Made by a program: the position numbers and the translations under genes
NCBI RefSeq assembly: GCF_007748115.1
Contig: NZ_CP036289.1
Location: 3,100,001 to 3,164,000, forward strand
Source of the DNA: Bremerella volcania
Lineage (GTDB): Bacteria > Planctomycetota > Planctomycetia > Pirellulales > Pirellulaceae
Reading direction: 5' to 3'
DNA: 64,000 nucleotides
The notes under the pieces: generated by a model
Told to the model about the DNA's origin: nothing
Database searches by the model: none
Seen by the model: only the letters and a program-made list of their open reading frames with translations
Shown here: piece by piece, positions 28,245 to 39,273 of the stretch
How positions within the stretch are numbered: position 1 is the stretch's first letter
Layout of the letters: each line of letters begins with the position of its first letter

Positions 28245-30755
28245 CTACCGCGGAATGGGTTCGACAACCAGCCAATTGATACACGTGTTGCTGCCACCTT
28301 TAGGCGTGCCAAGCGTCAGCGTCAATCGTCCGTCGCCAATCGTAACGTTGGTGACAAGCTCGGCAAATCTGCCCGATTGCGTATCAAGGTTCTCAGCGAG
28401 CACCTTCCCCTCGACCTTAAGGTATTGCCCAAGTTGCTCGTGCCCCGCATCCCCTAGGCAGACCGTTAAGCGGTAATGCCCATTGGGTAACTCGCATTCC
28501 CAAACATCCTCAGTCCGGGTAAAGACGAATGAACTTGCCAGCGGTTTGTCGTGGATATCTCGTTCGCGAATGTTCTTCGTCAGATCCTGACGCCAGCCAT
28601 ATCCGAGCCTGGGTTGAAAAAGACGGCCGATGTCCTGCTGGTAACCAGGCACGTCAGGACCGTCAGCGGTGGTGAAGTTGATCGCAATCGTGCCGTCCGC
28701 GAATTCTCCTTCGTGTTCAGGAATCCCATCGCGAGTAGGATCGTCTTTCCATGACTTCCATCCCGGCGTAAATGGTAACGGGTCTTTCTCGTCGGGAATT
28801 CCGTCCGCATCGGCGTCGGTAGGGTCGAGACGCTTCCAATTCGGAGTGGACTGCTTTACCAAGATAGACCAGATTTGTTGGGCCGCTTCGCGGCGGGTTC
28901 GTGGGACTGGCATATCGTGCAGAGCTGATATCTCATAACCTTGTTGGGCTGCGTTGGACACGATTCGTCCATACCAACTATCCGTGACGGGCCCGTCAGC
29001 TTGAAATGAAGTATCGGCAGCCTCTAGCTCCAATAGGCGTCGTAAGGCCAGATGCTGGATCGCGGCGAATCCCGGTTCAAGTGGATCGACGTCGGCGAAA
29101 GGCCAGATGACTAAAGGAGCGCCGTCGCGGCCGTGGAGTAGCCCGTCCCAGATTTCGGCTAGATAGGCTCGTTGCAGAGGAAGCTTGGAAGGGCTGACGT
29201 CATGACGAAGGGAAACGGCGGCGACTGCTCCACTGGCCTGACCGGCGTGAATCGATTGATCGTGTAACCGACATGAGGAGCTAACAATGCTGGTGTAGCC
29301 AAGATTCTTTTGAGCCCCCAATAGACCATCAACGTCAGAAGGAACTAAGGAGCGCAAGGGAAAGACTGCCCGACCGGTACCTTCTCGGCCAAAGCGACGA
29401 TTTCCACGAAAGGTTGCCTCCCAGGGGCCTTTGTCGAGTTGATCGGTACGCCACGAACGTTTAGTCGGATGGAAGTCTAGCTCGAATTGCCACGAAAACA
29501 CGGCATCCGGAAACATCGTCGTTGCGTAGTTCGATCGCGCCTCGAATCCAAGTACCTCCTGCTCCCGAATGACGTGCTCGGCTTTCAGGCGGATACTCTC
29601 ACGAATATATGGCTTCGGTGGTAATTGATTGGTCGTGCCGAATTCTGGGCTAAGTGCCATCTTACGGAACTTCGGGAACTTCTGTTGCAAGTAATATAGA
29701 AACTTAAGAGAGTGGTTCTGGGCGTCAGCGTAGACGATCGCCCTTTGCGTAGGCGTCATCGCTGCGAGTGGTTTTTGCGACGCTCCCTGTTCCGTCTCTT
29801 CCAATGCCATGGCAACATCGGCCGGAAATACATCCAGCGGGTAATCAATCGGTGGTGTGTTGATGAGCAAGACATCCGGATGATCGATTTCAGCAAACCC
29901 ATGTCCGTCGACGAGTCGCCGTGTGGTATAGGCGAATTTTTCGTCGATCCATCCCCATTGTCCGGTAAAGTAACGTTCGTCGTAGCCTTCTGGTTGGGGG
30001 ATCAGACTATCTTCCTTTTGCTCTTCGACAATCAAACACCATGTGATGGGGTTGACATCGGTCGAAGGTTCTGCGGATTCGGGGGCACTTGGTTCGTCAT
30101 ATTCACTGCGAGCATCGAGACCAACATCCCACCCTGCCCCCGACTTTTGGATAACATCACCCCAGTCGCTGGCATCAATCGTAATCTTCGCGCGGACGGT
30201 CAGGTTGGGCTTGCCTGTCGTTGACCGAAAGACAACGCCATGCACGCAGTTGACGTCCGTCAATACGGATTCAACGATGAAATCGGAATATCGGTGGATC
30301 TGTCCTGACTCTTCGAAGGGAGCCAGCAGTTCGCGAAAAACTTGTTCGGAAACGACGGGGCGGCCCGTGGTGATGACGCGAGTATTGCCTGGGCGCCTTA
30401 CGCCGCCATATAGCTCGGCGTTCTTCGTTTCGATGGCATCGATGACGTCCCGGAAGATTCCACTGCGAGGAATGGGGACCGTTCCGTTGTAGCCGTGCCC
30501 TCGGTTCTCATCGATGGCACCAAGGGCCTCGGCACTGAATTGCCCGCCGAGCCATTGAATGCCATTTACCAGTACGATTTTCTTGACACCCATACGAGCC
30601 GCTTGAACCGCAGCCGCACAGCCAGATTCGGTTCCACCCACGACGAGTAGATCCGTCTCAATATCCGTTTCAGCGCAAGCTGTGGGGACTAGAGTGAGAG
30701 CAACAAAAACAGATATGCAAAGACGTAGTATGTTTCGCAGAAGTAGACGCGGCAT
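28245..30755 (-). CDS. Exported FAD-dependent oxidoreductase with Ca-binding linker
   Basis: An 836-aa secreted flavoprotein with a signal peptide (LRLCISVFVALTLVPTACAE) and a GGAG ribosome-binding site 9 bases before ATG. The dinucleotide-binding loop after the first strand is VVGGTESG (residues 38-45), a relaxed GxGxxG in which the first Gly pair is GG; this is typical of the FAD_oxidored (GlcD/xanthan-lyase-associated) group. TIDASDWGDV and the STSIVSSSCRLHDQSIHAGQ-like region support FAD binding. Residues about 665-700 contain DPTDADADGIPDEKDPLPF, a thrombospondin-type-3-like calcium repeat. The C-terminal ~130 residues are beta-rich and malectin-like. It lies downstream of the sugar kinase on the same strand, so it may oxidise an extracytoplasmic sugar or polyol; the substrate is unknown. 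Confidence 0.85.
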   Translation of the reverse strand: MPRLLLRNILRLCISVFVALTLVPTACAETDIETDLLVVGGTESGCAAAVQAARMGVKKIVLVNGIQWLGGQFSAEALGAIDENRGHGYNGTVPIPRSGIFRDVIDAIETKNAELYGGVRRPGNTRVITTGRPVVSEQVFRELLAPFEESGQIHRYSDFIVESVLTDVNCVHGVVFRSTTGKPNLTVRAKITIDASDWGDVIQKSGAGWDVGLDARSEYDEPSAPESAEPSTDVNPITWCLIVEEQKEDSLIPQPEGYDERYFTGQWGWIDEKFAYTTRRLVDGHGFAEIDHPDVLLINTPPIDYPLDVFPADVAMALEETEQGASQKPLAAMTPTQRAIVYADAQNHSLKFLYYLQQKFPKFRKMALSPEFGTTNQLPPKPYIRESIRLKAEHVIREQEVLGFEARSNYATTMFPDAVFSWQFELDFHPTKRSWRTDQLDKGPWEATFRGNRRFGREGTGRAVFPLRSLVPSDVDGLLGAQKNLGYTSIVSSSCRLHDQSIHAGQASGAVAAVSLRHDVSPSKLPLQRAYLAEIWDGLLHGRDGAPLVIWPFADVDPLEPGFAAIQHLALRRLLELEAADTSFQADGPVTDSWYGRIVSNAAQQGYEISALHDMPVPRTRREAAQQIWSILVKQSTPNWKRLDPTDADADGIPDEKDPLPFTPGWKSWKDDPTRDGIPEHEGEFADGTIAINFTTADGPDVPGYQQDIGRLFQPRLGYGWRQDLTKNIRERDIHDKPLASSFVFTRTEDVWECELPNGHYRLTVCLGDAGHEQLGQYLKVEGKVLAENLDTQSGRFAELVTNVTIGDGRLTLTLGTPKGGSNTCINWLVVEPIPR

Positions 30756-30877
30756 GAAGGGGTGCTCCGTAGGAATTTACGAAAGCAACCGGCTCTGGCG
30801 GATTCGCAAGGCGGGTTGGGATGAGTTGCGTGAAGACCTCTATCATAGGATTCCACGCGTCCGCCCACAAATAAACT

Positions 30878-32545
30878 TTAGCTGAAATGCTTCGTCATCA
30901 ATTCTCGATACGCCAGCTGATCCGCGTACAGCCTGTGGAACACCGCGTACTTCGCTTGATGATATTCCAGCGTCGCTTCTTTTGCCGGTTCAAGAATCGT
31001 TTCTGCGGCGCTCATCGTAGCCATGGCATGCAGTAGGTCGGTCTTCTTGCCGGAGGCAACGGCTCCGAGCATCGCACTGCCCAGCAAAACGGACTCTGGT
31101 TCTTTCGGCAATGCGACGCGGCAGCCAGTGATATCGGAGTGCTCGCGAAGAAATACAGGGTTCTTTGTACCGCCGCCGCAAGCAAAGATGGTGTCGATGT
31201 GATAACCCGAACCGTTCATGACTTCGACAATATGTCGGGTTCCGTAGGCGATCGCCTGAATGGTTGCCAGGTAAAGCACTGCCAAGTCGTCCAGGGTTGC
31301 GGAAAGAGGGAGTCCGGTCACCATGCCCCGCAGTGATGGATCGGCCCAGGGAGAACGGTTGCCATGAAAGTAGGGGCAAACATGGATTTCCCGCGTGAGC
31401 GAGGCCGGAACTTTTCGATCTTGCGCAAGGGTTTGCAGTCGATCGTTCAATACTTCGTATGTGGTATGATTCGTGGTCTCCGCTAGTTGCTTCAGTTCCG
31501 GAGTCGCTTGATGATTGTCGATCACGAAATCGATCAATGCCCCAGTTGCGGATTGGCCTCCTTCGGTGAGCCACATGCCGGGAATCATGGCCGAATAGTA
31601 AGGCCCCCAGATTCCTCGAATAAAGCGAGCTTCCTGGGATACGGCCATGTGACAACTCGAGGTCCCGCCAATTAATGCCAGGCGGCGATCAAGCTGCTCG
31701 GCACTCGGTGAAACTCCTTCAAGCGCAGCCCCAATCATCCCAATTCCGCCGGCGTGGGCATCGATGATAGAAACACCGACTGCCGTACCTTCAAGCAGAC
31801 CCAATTCCGCCGCAGCGTTCCTTGTTAGTCCAGTTCCGATAGCTTCCCCCATTGGACGAACCATGGTTCCAATTCGAGCAAACTTCTCTGCAACCAATTC
31901 GCCCAATCCAATCGACTCGAAATAGGATGCATCCCAGCGGCCGATTTGCTCATGGTTGTTGTCGTGCCCTAGATACGTCCATTTGCAGACAGTACTGCAA
32001 AGGGAACGAGTCTCGTCACCAGTAGCTCGATAAGTCAGGTAGTCAGGCAGGTCGAAAAACTTCCTGGCCCGCTTCCAGGTTTGGGGAAGATTCTCCTTGA
32101 GCCAAAGAAGTTTGGGGGTTTCCATCTCAGGCGAGATGACATTGCCGACGTATTTCAAGACGTCATAGCCCCCTTCATTAATTCGCGCCGCTTGAGCCTT
32201 CGCGCGATGGTCCATCCAGACGATCACATTTTGATTGTCGTTCCCATCAGGACTTACCGTCACCGGGTGACCGTGTTCGTCGGTTGCGACCAGTGAACAC
32301 GTGGCATCGAATCCAATGCCGCATACGGATGCGGCCTCGATACCGGCTAAAGAGACCGCTTCGAGCACGCATTTGCAAACGGCTTGCCAAATATTGGTGG
32401 AAGATTGTTCGACGAAATCGGCCTGGGGGCGAAACGTTTGGATTGGGTGAACGGCCGAGGCGAGCATGGCGCCGTGACGATCAAAAACGCCAGCCCGTGC
32501 GCTGCCGGTGCCAACGTCCACGCCAATGAAATGGTTATTGTTCAT
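30878..32545 (-). CDS. FGGY-family carbohydrate kinase (ribulokinase-like)
   Basis: A 555-aa FGGY kinase. ATG 32545 has an AGGA site 8 bases upstream and lies 4 bases after the isomerase stop; an in-frame start at 32578 would overlap that gene. N-terminal phosphate-1 loop [14 protein letters not shown] (residues 8-21). The signatures [10 protein letters not shown] and WMDHRA resemble the FGGY/YDR109C-type D-ribulokinases rather than glycerol kinase. The second lobe carries GGTSSCHMA and [20 protein letters not shown] (FGGY signature 2). It phosphorylates a ketose in the cytoplasm with ATP, most likely the product of the adjacent isomerase. It is translated from an operon with isomerase, aldolase and symporter, regulated presumably by the GntR protein at 37058. 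Confidence 0.9.
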   Translation of the reverse strand: MNNNHFIGVDVGTGSARAGVFDRHGAMLASAVHPIQTFRPQADFVEQSSTNIWQAVCKCVLEAVSLAGIEAASVCGIGFDATCSLVATDEHGHPVTVSPDGNDNQNVIVWMDHRAKAQAARINEGGYDVLKYVGNVISPEMETPKLLWLKENLPQTWKRARKFFDLPDYLTYRATGDETRSLCSTVCKWTYLGHDNNHEQIGRWDASYFESIGLGELVAEKFARIGTMVRPMGEAIGTGLTRNAAAELGLLEGTAVGVSIIDAHAGGIGMIGAALEGVSPSAEQLDRRLALIGGTSSCHMAVSQEARFIRGIWGPYYSAMIPGMWLTEGGQSATGALIDFVIDNHQATPELKQLAETTNHTTYEVLNDRLQTLAQDRKVPASLTREIHVCPYFHGNRSPWADPSLRGMVTGLPLSATLDDLAVLYLATIQAIAYGTRHIVEVMNGSGYHIDTIFACGGGTKNPVFLREHSDITGCRVALPKEPESVLLGSAMLGAVASGKKTDLLHAMATMSAAETILEPAKEATLEYHQAKYAVFHRLYADQLAYRELMTKHFS

Positions 32546-32549
32546 GGAG

Positions 32550-34184
32550 CTAATCCTTCTGCTCCCAACGGGAACCATTCTTCCTGGTGCCGCATAGATT
32601 GACCTGGATGCCTAAAGCGTTCGCCATGGCGGCCCGGGCCCAAAATGCTTCGTCGGCAGAAGCTACGTCGTCGGCGTAGGCTACCTGGACATGGTTAGCC
32701 CTATGTTTGGCCATCATCTGGTCGCGGGACACGCCATAAGTAACGCCGTGCATGATTGGCCAAACGGAGGTCGTCGCTTCCAGGCGTCGTTTGGTCTCCT
32801 CAGGCGGTAGCGAGATGGACTCGCCACGACCGAGGTCCATATGAAGTGCGTTATCGGCCACGTAGATACGCGACCAGACGATTTCACCCGGGCGAGAAAC
32901 GCCTGATAGCGTAGAACCTCCCTTTGGAAAATACATCGCCGGTTGGCGATAACCGTGACATTGTTCCCATCCGCCAAGATGTTCCGCAGGTGCGGATCCA
33001 GAGATCTCCAACACCCACACGTACTCGTTCGTAGTTCCTGACTGATCGGGACAGCCCCAACGAAGGTCGTGAAGCGTAGTCTCTATCGGCTGACGCAATT
33101 CGCGATGGATACGATGAATCATCAGCGCATCTAGTCCGGCGCATTCGTCGACTTCGTTGAAGTGGGGAATCGCTTGTCCTGCGAAAAGTTCTCTAGTGCC
33201 TTGTTGATTGAATACTGGAGGACGGTGGGTACTGTTGAGCGTCCCTTCTACCAGATCGCTTGCCGGTGTTAGGTCCTTTAAACCTTGCTGATATTGGATG
33301 CCGATCGTTTCGCACCCGAAGTGGTCGGCCAGACGAACGGCCGCGATGTACATGCGGCATTGTTCGAGCACCTGATTGGGGGTTAAGTTTTCGGCGTCAT
33401 CTTCTCCAAAATGAAACTGCATCCCTGCGTCTTCGAACCAGTGAAAAACCTTCTCCGCATCGGTGTTGGATACCTCTCGCATCTCTGCGAACAGCGCGGA
33501 CTGACTCAAGCGTTCCTTAAAGACGCCCAGAGGATGTAGAAGGTGATCGGGAATGATCGCGTTGAACATGCCCATACAACCTTCGTCAAAAACTCCCATG
33601 ATTGCTTTTTGCGTTAGGAGTTCGTCAGCGAGACGTCTACCTACCTGGACTACGGATTGTGGAATCCATTCCGGTTCAAGCGTGACCACATGGTCCGTCG
33701 TATGGTGAACCTTCCCGGTTTCTAGCCAGGTCTTCAGATGCGCGAGGAAGAATTCATCGGCAAAGTCCTCGCTCCAAAGCGTCGAGTATTCCGCGCCGGC
33801 TTTCGTCAGCGAACCGTTTAAGTTGAGCATCCCCACGAGCCCTGGCCACTGACCGGACCAATTGGCGACGGTAAGGATGGGGCCACGGTGGCTGAGCAGC
33901 CCCGCTAGGACATGATGGGAATACTGCCAGACGGCTTCCGCGACGATTAGGGGAGCATTGGGGTCGATCGTGCGAAACACTTCGATGCCGCGTTTCTGGC
34001 TATCGATAAAGCCGTGCCCTTGGTCAGTAACCTGGTGTGCGCGCTGGAGGCAGTAGCCGAGTTTTTCGACTGCCGCTTGCAGAGCTTCTTCCAGAGCCTT
34101 CTGGGCAGGCCAACATTTCTGATTTGCGGAAAGACGAGAGTCGCCACTGGCGACCAACTGCACAGGGGGGGGCTGAGTGGGCAT
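32550..34184 (-). CDS. L-fucose/L-arabinose isomerase-fold sugar isomerase
   Basis: A 544-aa protein from ATG 34184, which lies 4 bases after the stop of the aldolase gene (TAA then GCTC); ATG 34211 in the same frame would overlap the aldolase by 23 bases. The overall pattern (three-domain alpha/beta protein, [51 protein letters not shown] with a candidate metal-ligand Glu, late [25 protein letters not shown]) fits the fucose/arabinose isomerase-like superfamily, but not closely enough to name the sugar. It should interconvert an aldose and ketose using Mn2+; the product would feed the FGGY kinase encoded 4 bases downstream. Confidence 0.82.
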   Translation of the reverse strand: MPTQPPPVQLVASGDSRLSANQKCWPAQKALEEALQAAVEKLGYCLQRAHQVTDQGHGFIDSQKRGIEVFRTIDPNAPLIVAEAVWQYSHHVLAGLLSHRGPILTVANWSGQWPGLVGMLNLNGSLTKAGAEYSTLWSEDFADEFFLAHLKTWLETGKVHHTTDHVVTLEPEWIPQSVVQVGRRLADELLTQKAIMGVFDEGCMGMFNAIIPDHLLHPLGVFKERLSQSALFAEMREVSNTDAEKVFHWFEDAGMQFHFGEDDAENLTPNQVLEQCRMYIAAVRLADHFGCETIGIQYQQGLKDLTPASDLVEGTLNSTHRPPVFNQQGTRELFAGQAIPHFNEVDECAGLDALMIHRIHRELRQPIETTLHDLRWGCPDQSGTTNEYVWVLEISGSAPAEHLGGWEQCHGYRQPAMYFPKGGSTLSGVSRPGEIVWSRIYVADNALHMDLGRGESISLPPEETKRRLEATTSVWPIMHGVTYGVSRDQMMAKHRANHVQVAYADDVASADEAFWARAAMANALGIQVNLCGTRKNGSRWEQKD

Positions 34185-34188
34185 GAGC

Positions 34189-35112
34189 TTAGCTTTGGGT
34201 GACAGGGACATCGAGCTGATTCAAAATTTCAGCAACTTGCAATCGCTGGGGCGTGCGAAAACTATGAAATGGTTCGGCCATGAAATCGTTGCAAATCCCC
34301 ATCAACGAAAGGCAGCATTTCGTGGCCTTGATGTATTTCGAGGCGTATTTTCCGATCTCATATATACGCTGAAAATCGATGATGTGATCGTGTAATTCTG
34401 CCAGCTTCATGTTGTCATTGGCAAGCTTTGCTTCATAGCATTCCACAAACATCCTGGGTAACACGTTCGCTCCGCCTGCGACGGCGCCGTTGCCACCCAA
34501 CTGCATCGCCTCGGGCAGTTTCGCTTCGGGCCCAATCATAACAGACCAATCAGGACGAATCTTCTTAAGCTTTGCAGCCTCTTCGAAGTACGTCATATCG
34601 CCGCTACTGTCCTTGAGACCGACGATGCCATCGAGGTCGGCAACTTGTTTGAGCGACTCGATTTCGAACCACACTTTGGTGAGTTGTGGCATGTTGTAGA
34701 GCATCAGCGGCAAGGGAAGTTCTGGGGTGATGTTGCGTACGTAGCTAATCAGTTCGGTCTGGCCCGCTGGAAAGTAATAAGGCGTAGTCAGGACAACGGC
34801 GTCTGCTCCTGCTTCGGCTGAGTGTTGCGCCAGAGCGACTGATTCCACGAATGCCGTATCCGTAATGCCCACCAGTACGGGAATACGATTGCAGACCTGT
34901 CGGCAGACACAATCAATCAGCTCCCTTCGCAGCCGGTAACTGAGGCTCGGGGCCTCGCCTGTGCTGCCGAGGATGAACAATCCATGCACGCCACCGTCAA
35001 TTGTATGCTCGATCAAACGCTCAAGGCCGTCATGGTCTAGTTGATCTCGTCCCGTTAAAGGCGTCACGAGAGGTGGGATAATGCCGTGAAACGGTTCGGT
35101 GAGCGAATTCAC
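34189..35112 (-). CDS. DHDPS/N-acetylneuraminate lyase-family aldolase
   Basis: A 307-aa class I aldolase with a GTG start at 35112. It shows the family landmarks: GSTGE (49-53), YNMP with Tyr139, and GLKDSSG with the Schiff-base Lys167. The family includes DapA, NanA, KDG aldolase and related 2-oxo-3-deoxy sugar acid lyases. The context (symporter, sugar isomerase, kinase, GntR regulator, no lysine genes) argues for a sugar-acid substrate and against DapA. A KDG/sialate-type pyruvate lyase is the best inference, with the exact substrate unknown. The stop lies 4 bases before the isomerase start, so the two are tightly coupled. Confidence 0.88.
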   Translation of the reverse strand: MNSLTEPFHGIIPPLVTPLTGRDQLDHDGLERLIEHTIDGGVHGLFILGSTGEAPSLSYRLRRELIDCVCRQVCNRIPVLVGITDTAFVESVALAQHSAEAGADAVVLTTPYYFPAGQTELISYVRNITPELPLPLMLYNMPQLTKVWFEIESLKQVADLDGIVGLKDSSGDMTYFEEAAKLKKIRPDWSVMIGPEAKLPEAMQLGGNGAVAGGANVLPRMFVECYEAKLANDNMKLAELHDHIIDFQRIYEIGKYASKYIKATKCCLSLMGICNDFMAEPFHSFRTPQRLQVAEILNQLDVPVTQS

Positions 35113-35166
35113 TAGGTCGTTACCTTAATAGGAAAGAGTTCGCGATGGTAATCGAAGTACTCTTGC

Positions 35167-36714
35167 TCAGGACGGTTCGTTGGATGTGGTTTCGGTCTCG
35201 TTTGGCTGGACTTCGGATAGTGGTCGAGCGAAAAAGTGTGCTAGGAGCCAGCCAGTTAACAATATCGTAAGCGTTCCAAAAACAATGACTAAATAGTTGT
35301 TGAACGGACTGGCCACCGTGGCCCAGCCTTCAGGCCAGATCTCGGTGCGGGAAAGGGTCATCCAAAGAATGACCGCAACGCCGAGCATCACGCCGAAGAC
35401 GGCTGCCCCATTCCCGGCTTTTCGTGAAAGCATTCCCAGGAGAAATAATCCCAGCATACCTCCACTGAATATGCCTGCGAGTTGCCACCATGCATCGAGA
35501 ATGCTCTGAACCTCCATCATGGCAATCGCGGTTGTCGTGCCGATTATGCCCCATGACATGGTGCTAACGTACAACACGATCATCGATTCGCGCTGGCTGG
35601 CTTCCGGGCGAATGAAGCGGCGGTAGTAATCTGTGAGCGTCAGGGTAGCTGCCCCATTCAGACTGGTCGAAAGCGTACTCATGGCCGCGGCAAATATGGC
35701 CGCCACAAGAAGGCCAGAAACACCGGTGGGAAGCCCGTCGACAATGAAGTATGGAAAGACACCGTCTCCCTTGCCGTCGGCGATTTGTGCCTGAAGGGAG
35801 TCGGGCAGGAGTTCTGGCTGGGTGTAATAGTAAGTGAAAAGCGCCGTGCCGATCCATAGAAAGATGATGGAGATCGGTACATAAACGAGTGCTCCGATCC
35901 AGACCGACTTCCGGGCATCGCTGTCGGACTTTGCGGCGATGTAACGCTGGACGTAGCTTTGATCGATGCCGAAATTTTGCAGGTTGATGAACATGCCGTA
36001 GATCAGCACGATCCAGAACGTCGGCTGAGAGAGGCTGATACCCATGGAGCCGAGGCTAAACTTGTCGTGATGGGACGCGATCTCCAGCATCTGCGATGCA
36101 CCGTTTGGCATACTCAAGGGAAGAATAATGGCGCACGCGACCGCACCCGTTGCCAAGACGATGCTTTGCAGGGCATCGGTCCAGATGACCCCTTCAATTC
36201 CACCGAGAAGCGTGTAGAGCGTCGTCAGCCCGCCTGTCACAAGGATGAGTGCTGGAACGTTCCAGCCCAAAAGTTGGTGTAACGGCAGCGCTAAGAGGTA
36301 CATCACTGACCCCATGCGTGCGACCTGGGTTAGAAGATAACAGGTTGCCGCGTAGGTACGGGCCCACACCCCAAATCGTTGCTCAAGGTGTTGATAAGCG
36401 GAAACCGCATCCCCCTTGCGGTAGTACGGGACGAACCAGATCGTTGCGACCCATGCCGCAATTGGAAGGGAAAAACTAAATGCTAGTGCGTTCCAATCGT
36501 TGGAGAATGCCTTGCCTGGCAGCGCGAGAAAGCTGATGCTACTCACGTACGTCCCAAAGATTGATAGCCCGACTACCCAGCCTGGCATCGAGCGACTGGC
36601 GGCCATGTAGCCTTCGGGGTTGCGGCTCTTTTGAAAGAACCAGGCGCCGAGCCCCACTACCCCGATCAGGTAGATAACGAGCACGACGATGTCGGCGAAG
36701 GCGAATTGATGCAC
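35167..36714 (-). CDS. Sodium/solute symporter (SSS family), sugar-type
   Basis: A 515-aa membrane protein with about 13 hydrophobic segments. I chose GTG 36714 because a GAGG site lies 8 bases upstream and the first helix ([22 protein letters not shown]) follows at once; the frame extends to 36822 with a soluble leader unlike SSS proteins. The family signature appears as [32 protein letters not shown], with [13 protein letters not shown] and [18 protein letters not shown] later, which is the Na+ site region of SGLT/SSS. It is first in the catabolic operon (gap to the aldolase 54 bases), so it likely imports the sugar or sugar acid with Na+. Transcription is divergent from the GntR regulator. 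Confidence 0.9.
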   Translation of the reverse strand: MHQFAFADIVVLVIYLIGVVGLGAWFFQKSRNPEGYMAASRSMPGWVVGLSIFGTYVSSISFLALPGKAFSNDWNALAFSFSLPIAAWVATIWFVPYYRKGDAVSAYQHLEQRFGVWARTYAATCYLLTQVARMGSVMYLLALPLHQLLGWNVPALILVTGGLTTLYTLLGGIEGVIWTDALQSIVLATGAVACAIILPLSMPNGASQMLEIASHHDKFSLGSMGISLSQPTFWIVLIYGMFINLQNFGIDQSYVQRYIAAKSDSDARKSVWIGALVYVPISIIFLWIGTALFTYYYTQPELLPDSLQAQIADGKGDGVFPYFIVDGLPTGVSGLLVAAIFAAAMSTLSTSLNGAATLTLTDYYRRFIRPEASQRESMIVLYVSTMSWGIIGTTTAIAMMEVQSILDAWWQLAGIFSGGMLGLFLLGMLSRKAGNGAAVFGVMLGVAVILWMTLSRTEIWPEGWATVASPFNNYLVIVFGTLTILLTGWLLAHFFARPLSEVQPNETETTSNEPS

Positions 36715-37057
36715 GGGAAAAGCCTCGTTCAAGCAAGGAGAGAGGGACGAGCGGCATCGATCGGAAATCTCTGGAATACCACTGGTATCCCAGAGTATGA
36801 ACTTCCTGAGACGGTCATGCAAGTCCTTTCGAGAAATGAATGCGTTTTGTCATTGGTCGGTCGTGAAAGGTAACAACGGCCAGGTGTAGAGTGCCTATGC
36901 TTTCCAGAGCATTCAGGGAATGAACGGGACAAGGTTCCAGCAGGTTGGCGGAAAGTGCGTGCCATGCGGGTGAGTCTGTGTTTTGATAGAATGTCAACCG
37001 GTTTACGTGTTTGTCCAAGTGCATTGATTCTAAACGGTTACCTGGCCCTTTTCTCAC
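36715..37057. promoter_or_regulatory. Divergent promoter region with candidate GntR operator
   Basis: 343 bases without a gene between the symporter and the GntR regulator. A perfect 8-base palindrome AACCGGTT at 36996-37003 and a near copy AAACGGTT at 37032-37039 lie 36 bases apart, just before the regulator gene. Paired short sites next to a GntR/FCD gene are reasonable autoregulatory operators, but an 8-base palindrome is common by chance. The remainder, 36715-36990, holds no recognised element. Confidence 0.4.
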
Positions 37058-37837
37058 ATGGAACTTATGGAAAAGATTCCGAGACGCAAGCAAGCTTACC
37101 AATACATCCAGCAACGCATCTTGTCGGGCGACTTGCCTGCTGGAACGCAGATTTCGGAGCTCGCGCTCGCCAAAGAAATCGGGATGAGCCGAATGCCCAT
37201 CCGCGAAGCGATTCGGCAATTGGAAGTGGAAGGGTTAGTCCGCCAGGTTCCGCGGTTCGGCACGATCGTTCATTCGCTGGATCGCTCAGAAATGGCAGAG
37301 CTTTACGAAGTCCGCGAGGCATTGGAAAGCCACGCTGCGGAATTGATTGCGGGGCATCTTACCGGCGAAGACAAGCAAATCCTATCACTACTTTGTCACA
37401 AGATTGTGCTCGTTGCCCAGGAACTGCGGGAAAGCGGCGAGAAGATGCTCAGCCCGGAAATGATGCAAAGGTTTCTCGCGGCGGACATGGGTTTTCACAT
37501 GGTGATTTTGCGTGCCAGTGGTAATCGCCGGATGATGAAGATCGTGTCGGATCTCCGTGTGCTTTCACGAATCTTTACCGCGCAGCGGGAAACACATGAT
37601 CTGAAAATCGTCACCAGTGTCTATCGGTTTCATCGTCGCATCCTGCGTGCGATGAAGCGCGGAAATGGGGAGTTGGCTCGCTACTGGATGCGGGAACATA
37701 TTCGAGAGAGCCGACGTCTGGCACTTGAGTCGTTCGATCGTCGCCAGGCGATGGGTGATGCTCGAAGTGCTCTACCTCTGGCACTCCCTCAGGATTTACT
37801 AGAAGAAATCAATCAGATTGAGTCAGGCGAAGCTTAA
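37058..37837 (+). CDS. GntR/FCD-family transcriptional regulator
   Basis: A 259-aa regulator of the FadR subfamily. The winged helix (about residues 10-75) contains [20 protein letters not shown], then [20 protein letters not shown] and a wing ending GTIVHSL. The FCD ligand domain (85-225) has the usual [16 protein letters not shown] start, with His residues later ([15 protein letters not shown]) that can bind metal and a sugar acid. The start could also be Met4. It is transcribed away from the symporter-aldolase-isomerase-kinase operon, which it probably represses until its ligand binds. Its stop overlaps the convergent sulfatase stop at a TTAA. Confidence 0.92.
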   Translation: MELMEKIPRRKQAYQYIQQRILSGDLPAGTQISELALAKEIGMSRMPIREAIRQLEVEGLVRQVPRFGTIVHSLDRSEMAELYEVREALESHAAELIAGHLTGEDKQILSLLCHKIVLVAQELRESGEKMLSPEMMQRFLAADMGFHMVILRASGNRRMMKIVSDLRVLSRIFTAQRETHDLKIVTSVYRFHRRILRAMKRGNGELARYWMREHIRESRRLALESFDRRQAMGDARSALPLALPQDLLEEINQIESGEA

Positions 37838-39273
37838 TGCGGAGTCGCCATTCTGGCGTGGTGAGCCTTTAGATATCGATGCAGTGCCTCTTTCAGTTCC
37901 GCCGACTTCCCTGGTGAGATTTGGCTAAGGTCCATCTGTTCGGACGGATCTCTAGCGAGATGATAAAGCTCAACACGATCATCTTCGGCGAACCAGATCA
38001 ACTTGTAATCGCCTCGACGAATCGCTGATTGTGGTTTTGTTTTGCTGACGGCGAAATCATCAACGCCAATCGTCGGTTTAGCCTTTCGATAGCCGGTCTC
38101 TGGGTGGTAGTAGGGAAAGTGCCAAATGAGATCTCGCTGTTCAACTTTCGGCGTGATATCGCCGCGAAAGGAGATCGCTTGACCTTCCACTGCATCGATG
38201 CTTCCACCAGCAGCCTGAACGAACGTCGAAGGTAGATCGTAGCCAACGGTCGGCACGGCGTTTTCCGTACCAGGCATGGCATGGCCAGGCCAACGCACGA
38301 TAAGCGGTACGCGAATACCTCCTTCATACAGGTTCCATTTCGATCCACGAAGTGGTGCGTTGCCTGTGTACTCTGGGTGTCCTCCGTTATCGGAAAAGAA
38401 GATAACAAGCGTGTCCTTTGACTTGCCACTTGCCTCGATAGCCTGCAGTATTTGTCCCACATGATGGTCGAAAGTTTCCAAGAATGCGGCATAGATGAGG
38501 CGATTGGCTCGACTCTTGGCATCTGCGGGAATGGTCTTTTCGTAGTGATTGGTCAACCACTCCAACGGTGTCCTAACGGGCGTATGGACGTAGAACGAGG
38601 AGGCCATGACAAAGTAGGGTCGATCATGGGGCTGACGAATGTAAGCACAAACCCTCTCCACCATCGAGTCTTCGACGAACTTTCCCTCTTCGTTTACTGC
38701 GTCCGGTGGATTGCGACCCCATGAATACGGGTGCGCACCAAAGTCCTCCTCGGCGACTTGAAATCCCTGCTGCCTCGGCCCATGGGTTGGACTCCAACCT
38801 AGGTATCGCCCAAAGTGTTGATTCAAATGCCACTTTCCAAAGAACGCCGTTTCGTATCCCAGATCAGAGAGTCTCTCGGCGACGGTTAATTCGGTAAGCG
38901 GAAGGTTCAGTGTGAGTGGCGGCGCAACCAGCGCTGTCGGGGCGTCGATATTCTGTCTGCCTGGGGTACCCTTGGTTACGAACTCGAAACCAAGGCTGGC
39001 CGTTGTCTTTCCAGTCAGGAGGCTCGCTCTTGAAGCCGAACAGATGGGTGCTGAGGCGTAGGCACTAGTGAATCGAATTCCCCCCTCGGCCAAGCGATCG
39101 ATGTTAGGCGTTCGATGCCATGGATGGCCATAGCAGCCTAGGTCCGACCAGGCGAGATCGTCGGCAAGGATGAAGACGATGTTCGGCTGAATGGTCTCCG
39201 CATCTGCAAGCTCGGCAGAGCAGATGGGCGTCACTAATGCAAATAATAATATGAACAGTTGAAGTAACTTCAT
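37834..39273 (-). CDS. Exported sulfatase with CSASR motif
   Basis: A 479-aa secreted sulfatase. ATG 39273 has an AGGA site 7 bases upstream and a typical signal peptide ([19 protein letters not shown]). The metal-binding start is [19 protein letters not shown] (D38, D39). The formylglycine motif is CSASR at 78-82: the usual Pro (CxPSR) is Ala, a variant known in type I sulfatases. FFSDNGG carries further metal ligands. The protein would hydrolyse sulfate esters from a carbohydrate outside the cytoplasm after Cys to formylglycine conversion; no FGE or anaerobic maturase is encoded nearby. Its position beside the GntR sugar operon suggests a sulfated polysaccharide supplies that pathway. Confidence 0.93.
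   Translation of the reverse strand: MKLLQLFILLFALVTPICSAELADAETIQPNIVFILADDLAWSDLGCYGHPWHRTPNIDRLAEGGIRFTSAYASAPICSASRASLLTGKTTASLGFEFVTKGTPGRQNIDAPTALVAPPLTLNLPLTELTVAERLSDLGYETAFFGKWHLNQHFGRYLGWSPTHGPRQQGFQVAEEDFGAHPYSWGRNPPDAVNEEGKFVEDSMVERVCAYIRQPHDRPYFVMASSFYVHTPVRTPLEWLTNHYEKTIPADAKSRANRLIYAAFLETFDHHVGQILQAIEASGKSKDTLVIFFSDNGGHPEYTGNAPLRGSKWNLYEGGIRVPLIVRWPGHAMPGTENAVPTVGYDLPSTFVQAAGGSIDAVEGQAISFRGDITPKVEQRDLIWHFPYYHPETGYRKAKPTIGVDDFAVSKTKPQSAIRRGDYKLIWFAEDDRVELYHLARDPSEQMDLSQISPGKSAELKEALHRYLKAHHARMATPH

Noticed and set aside
34189-35112. dapA of lysine biosynthesis
   Set aside because: It lies in a sugar operon with a GntR regulator and has no lysine pathway genes beside it.
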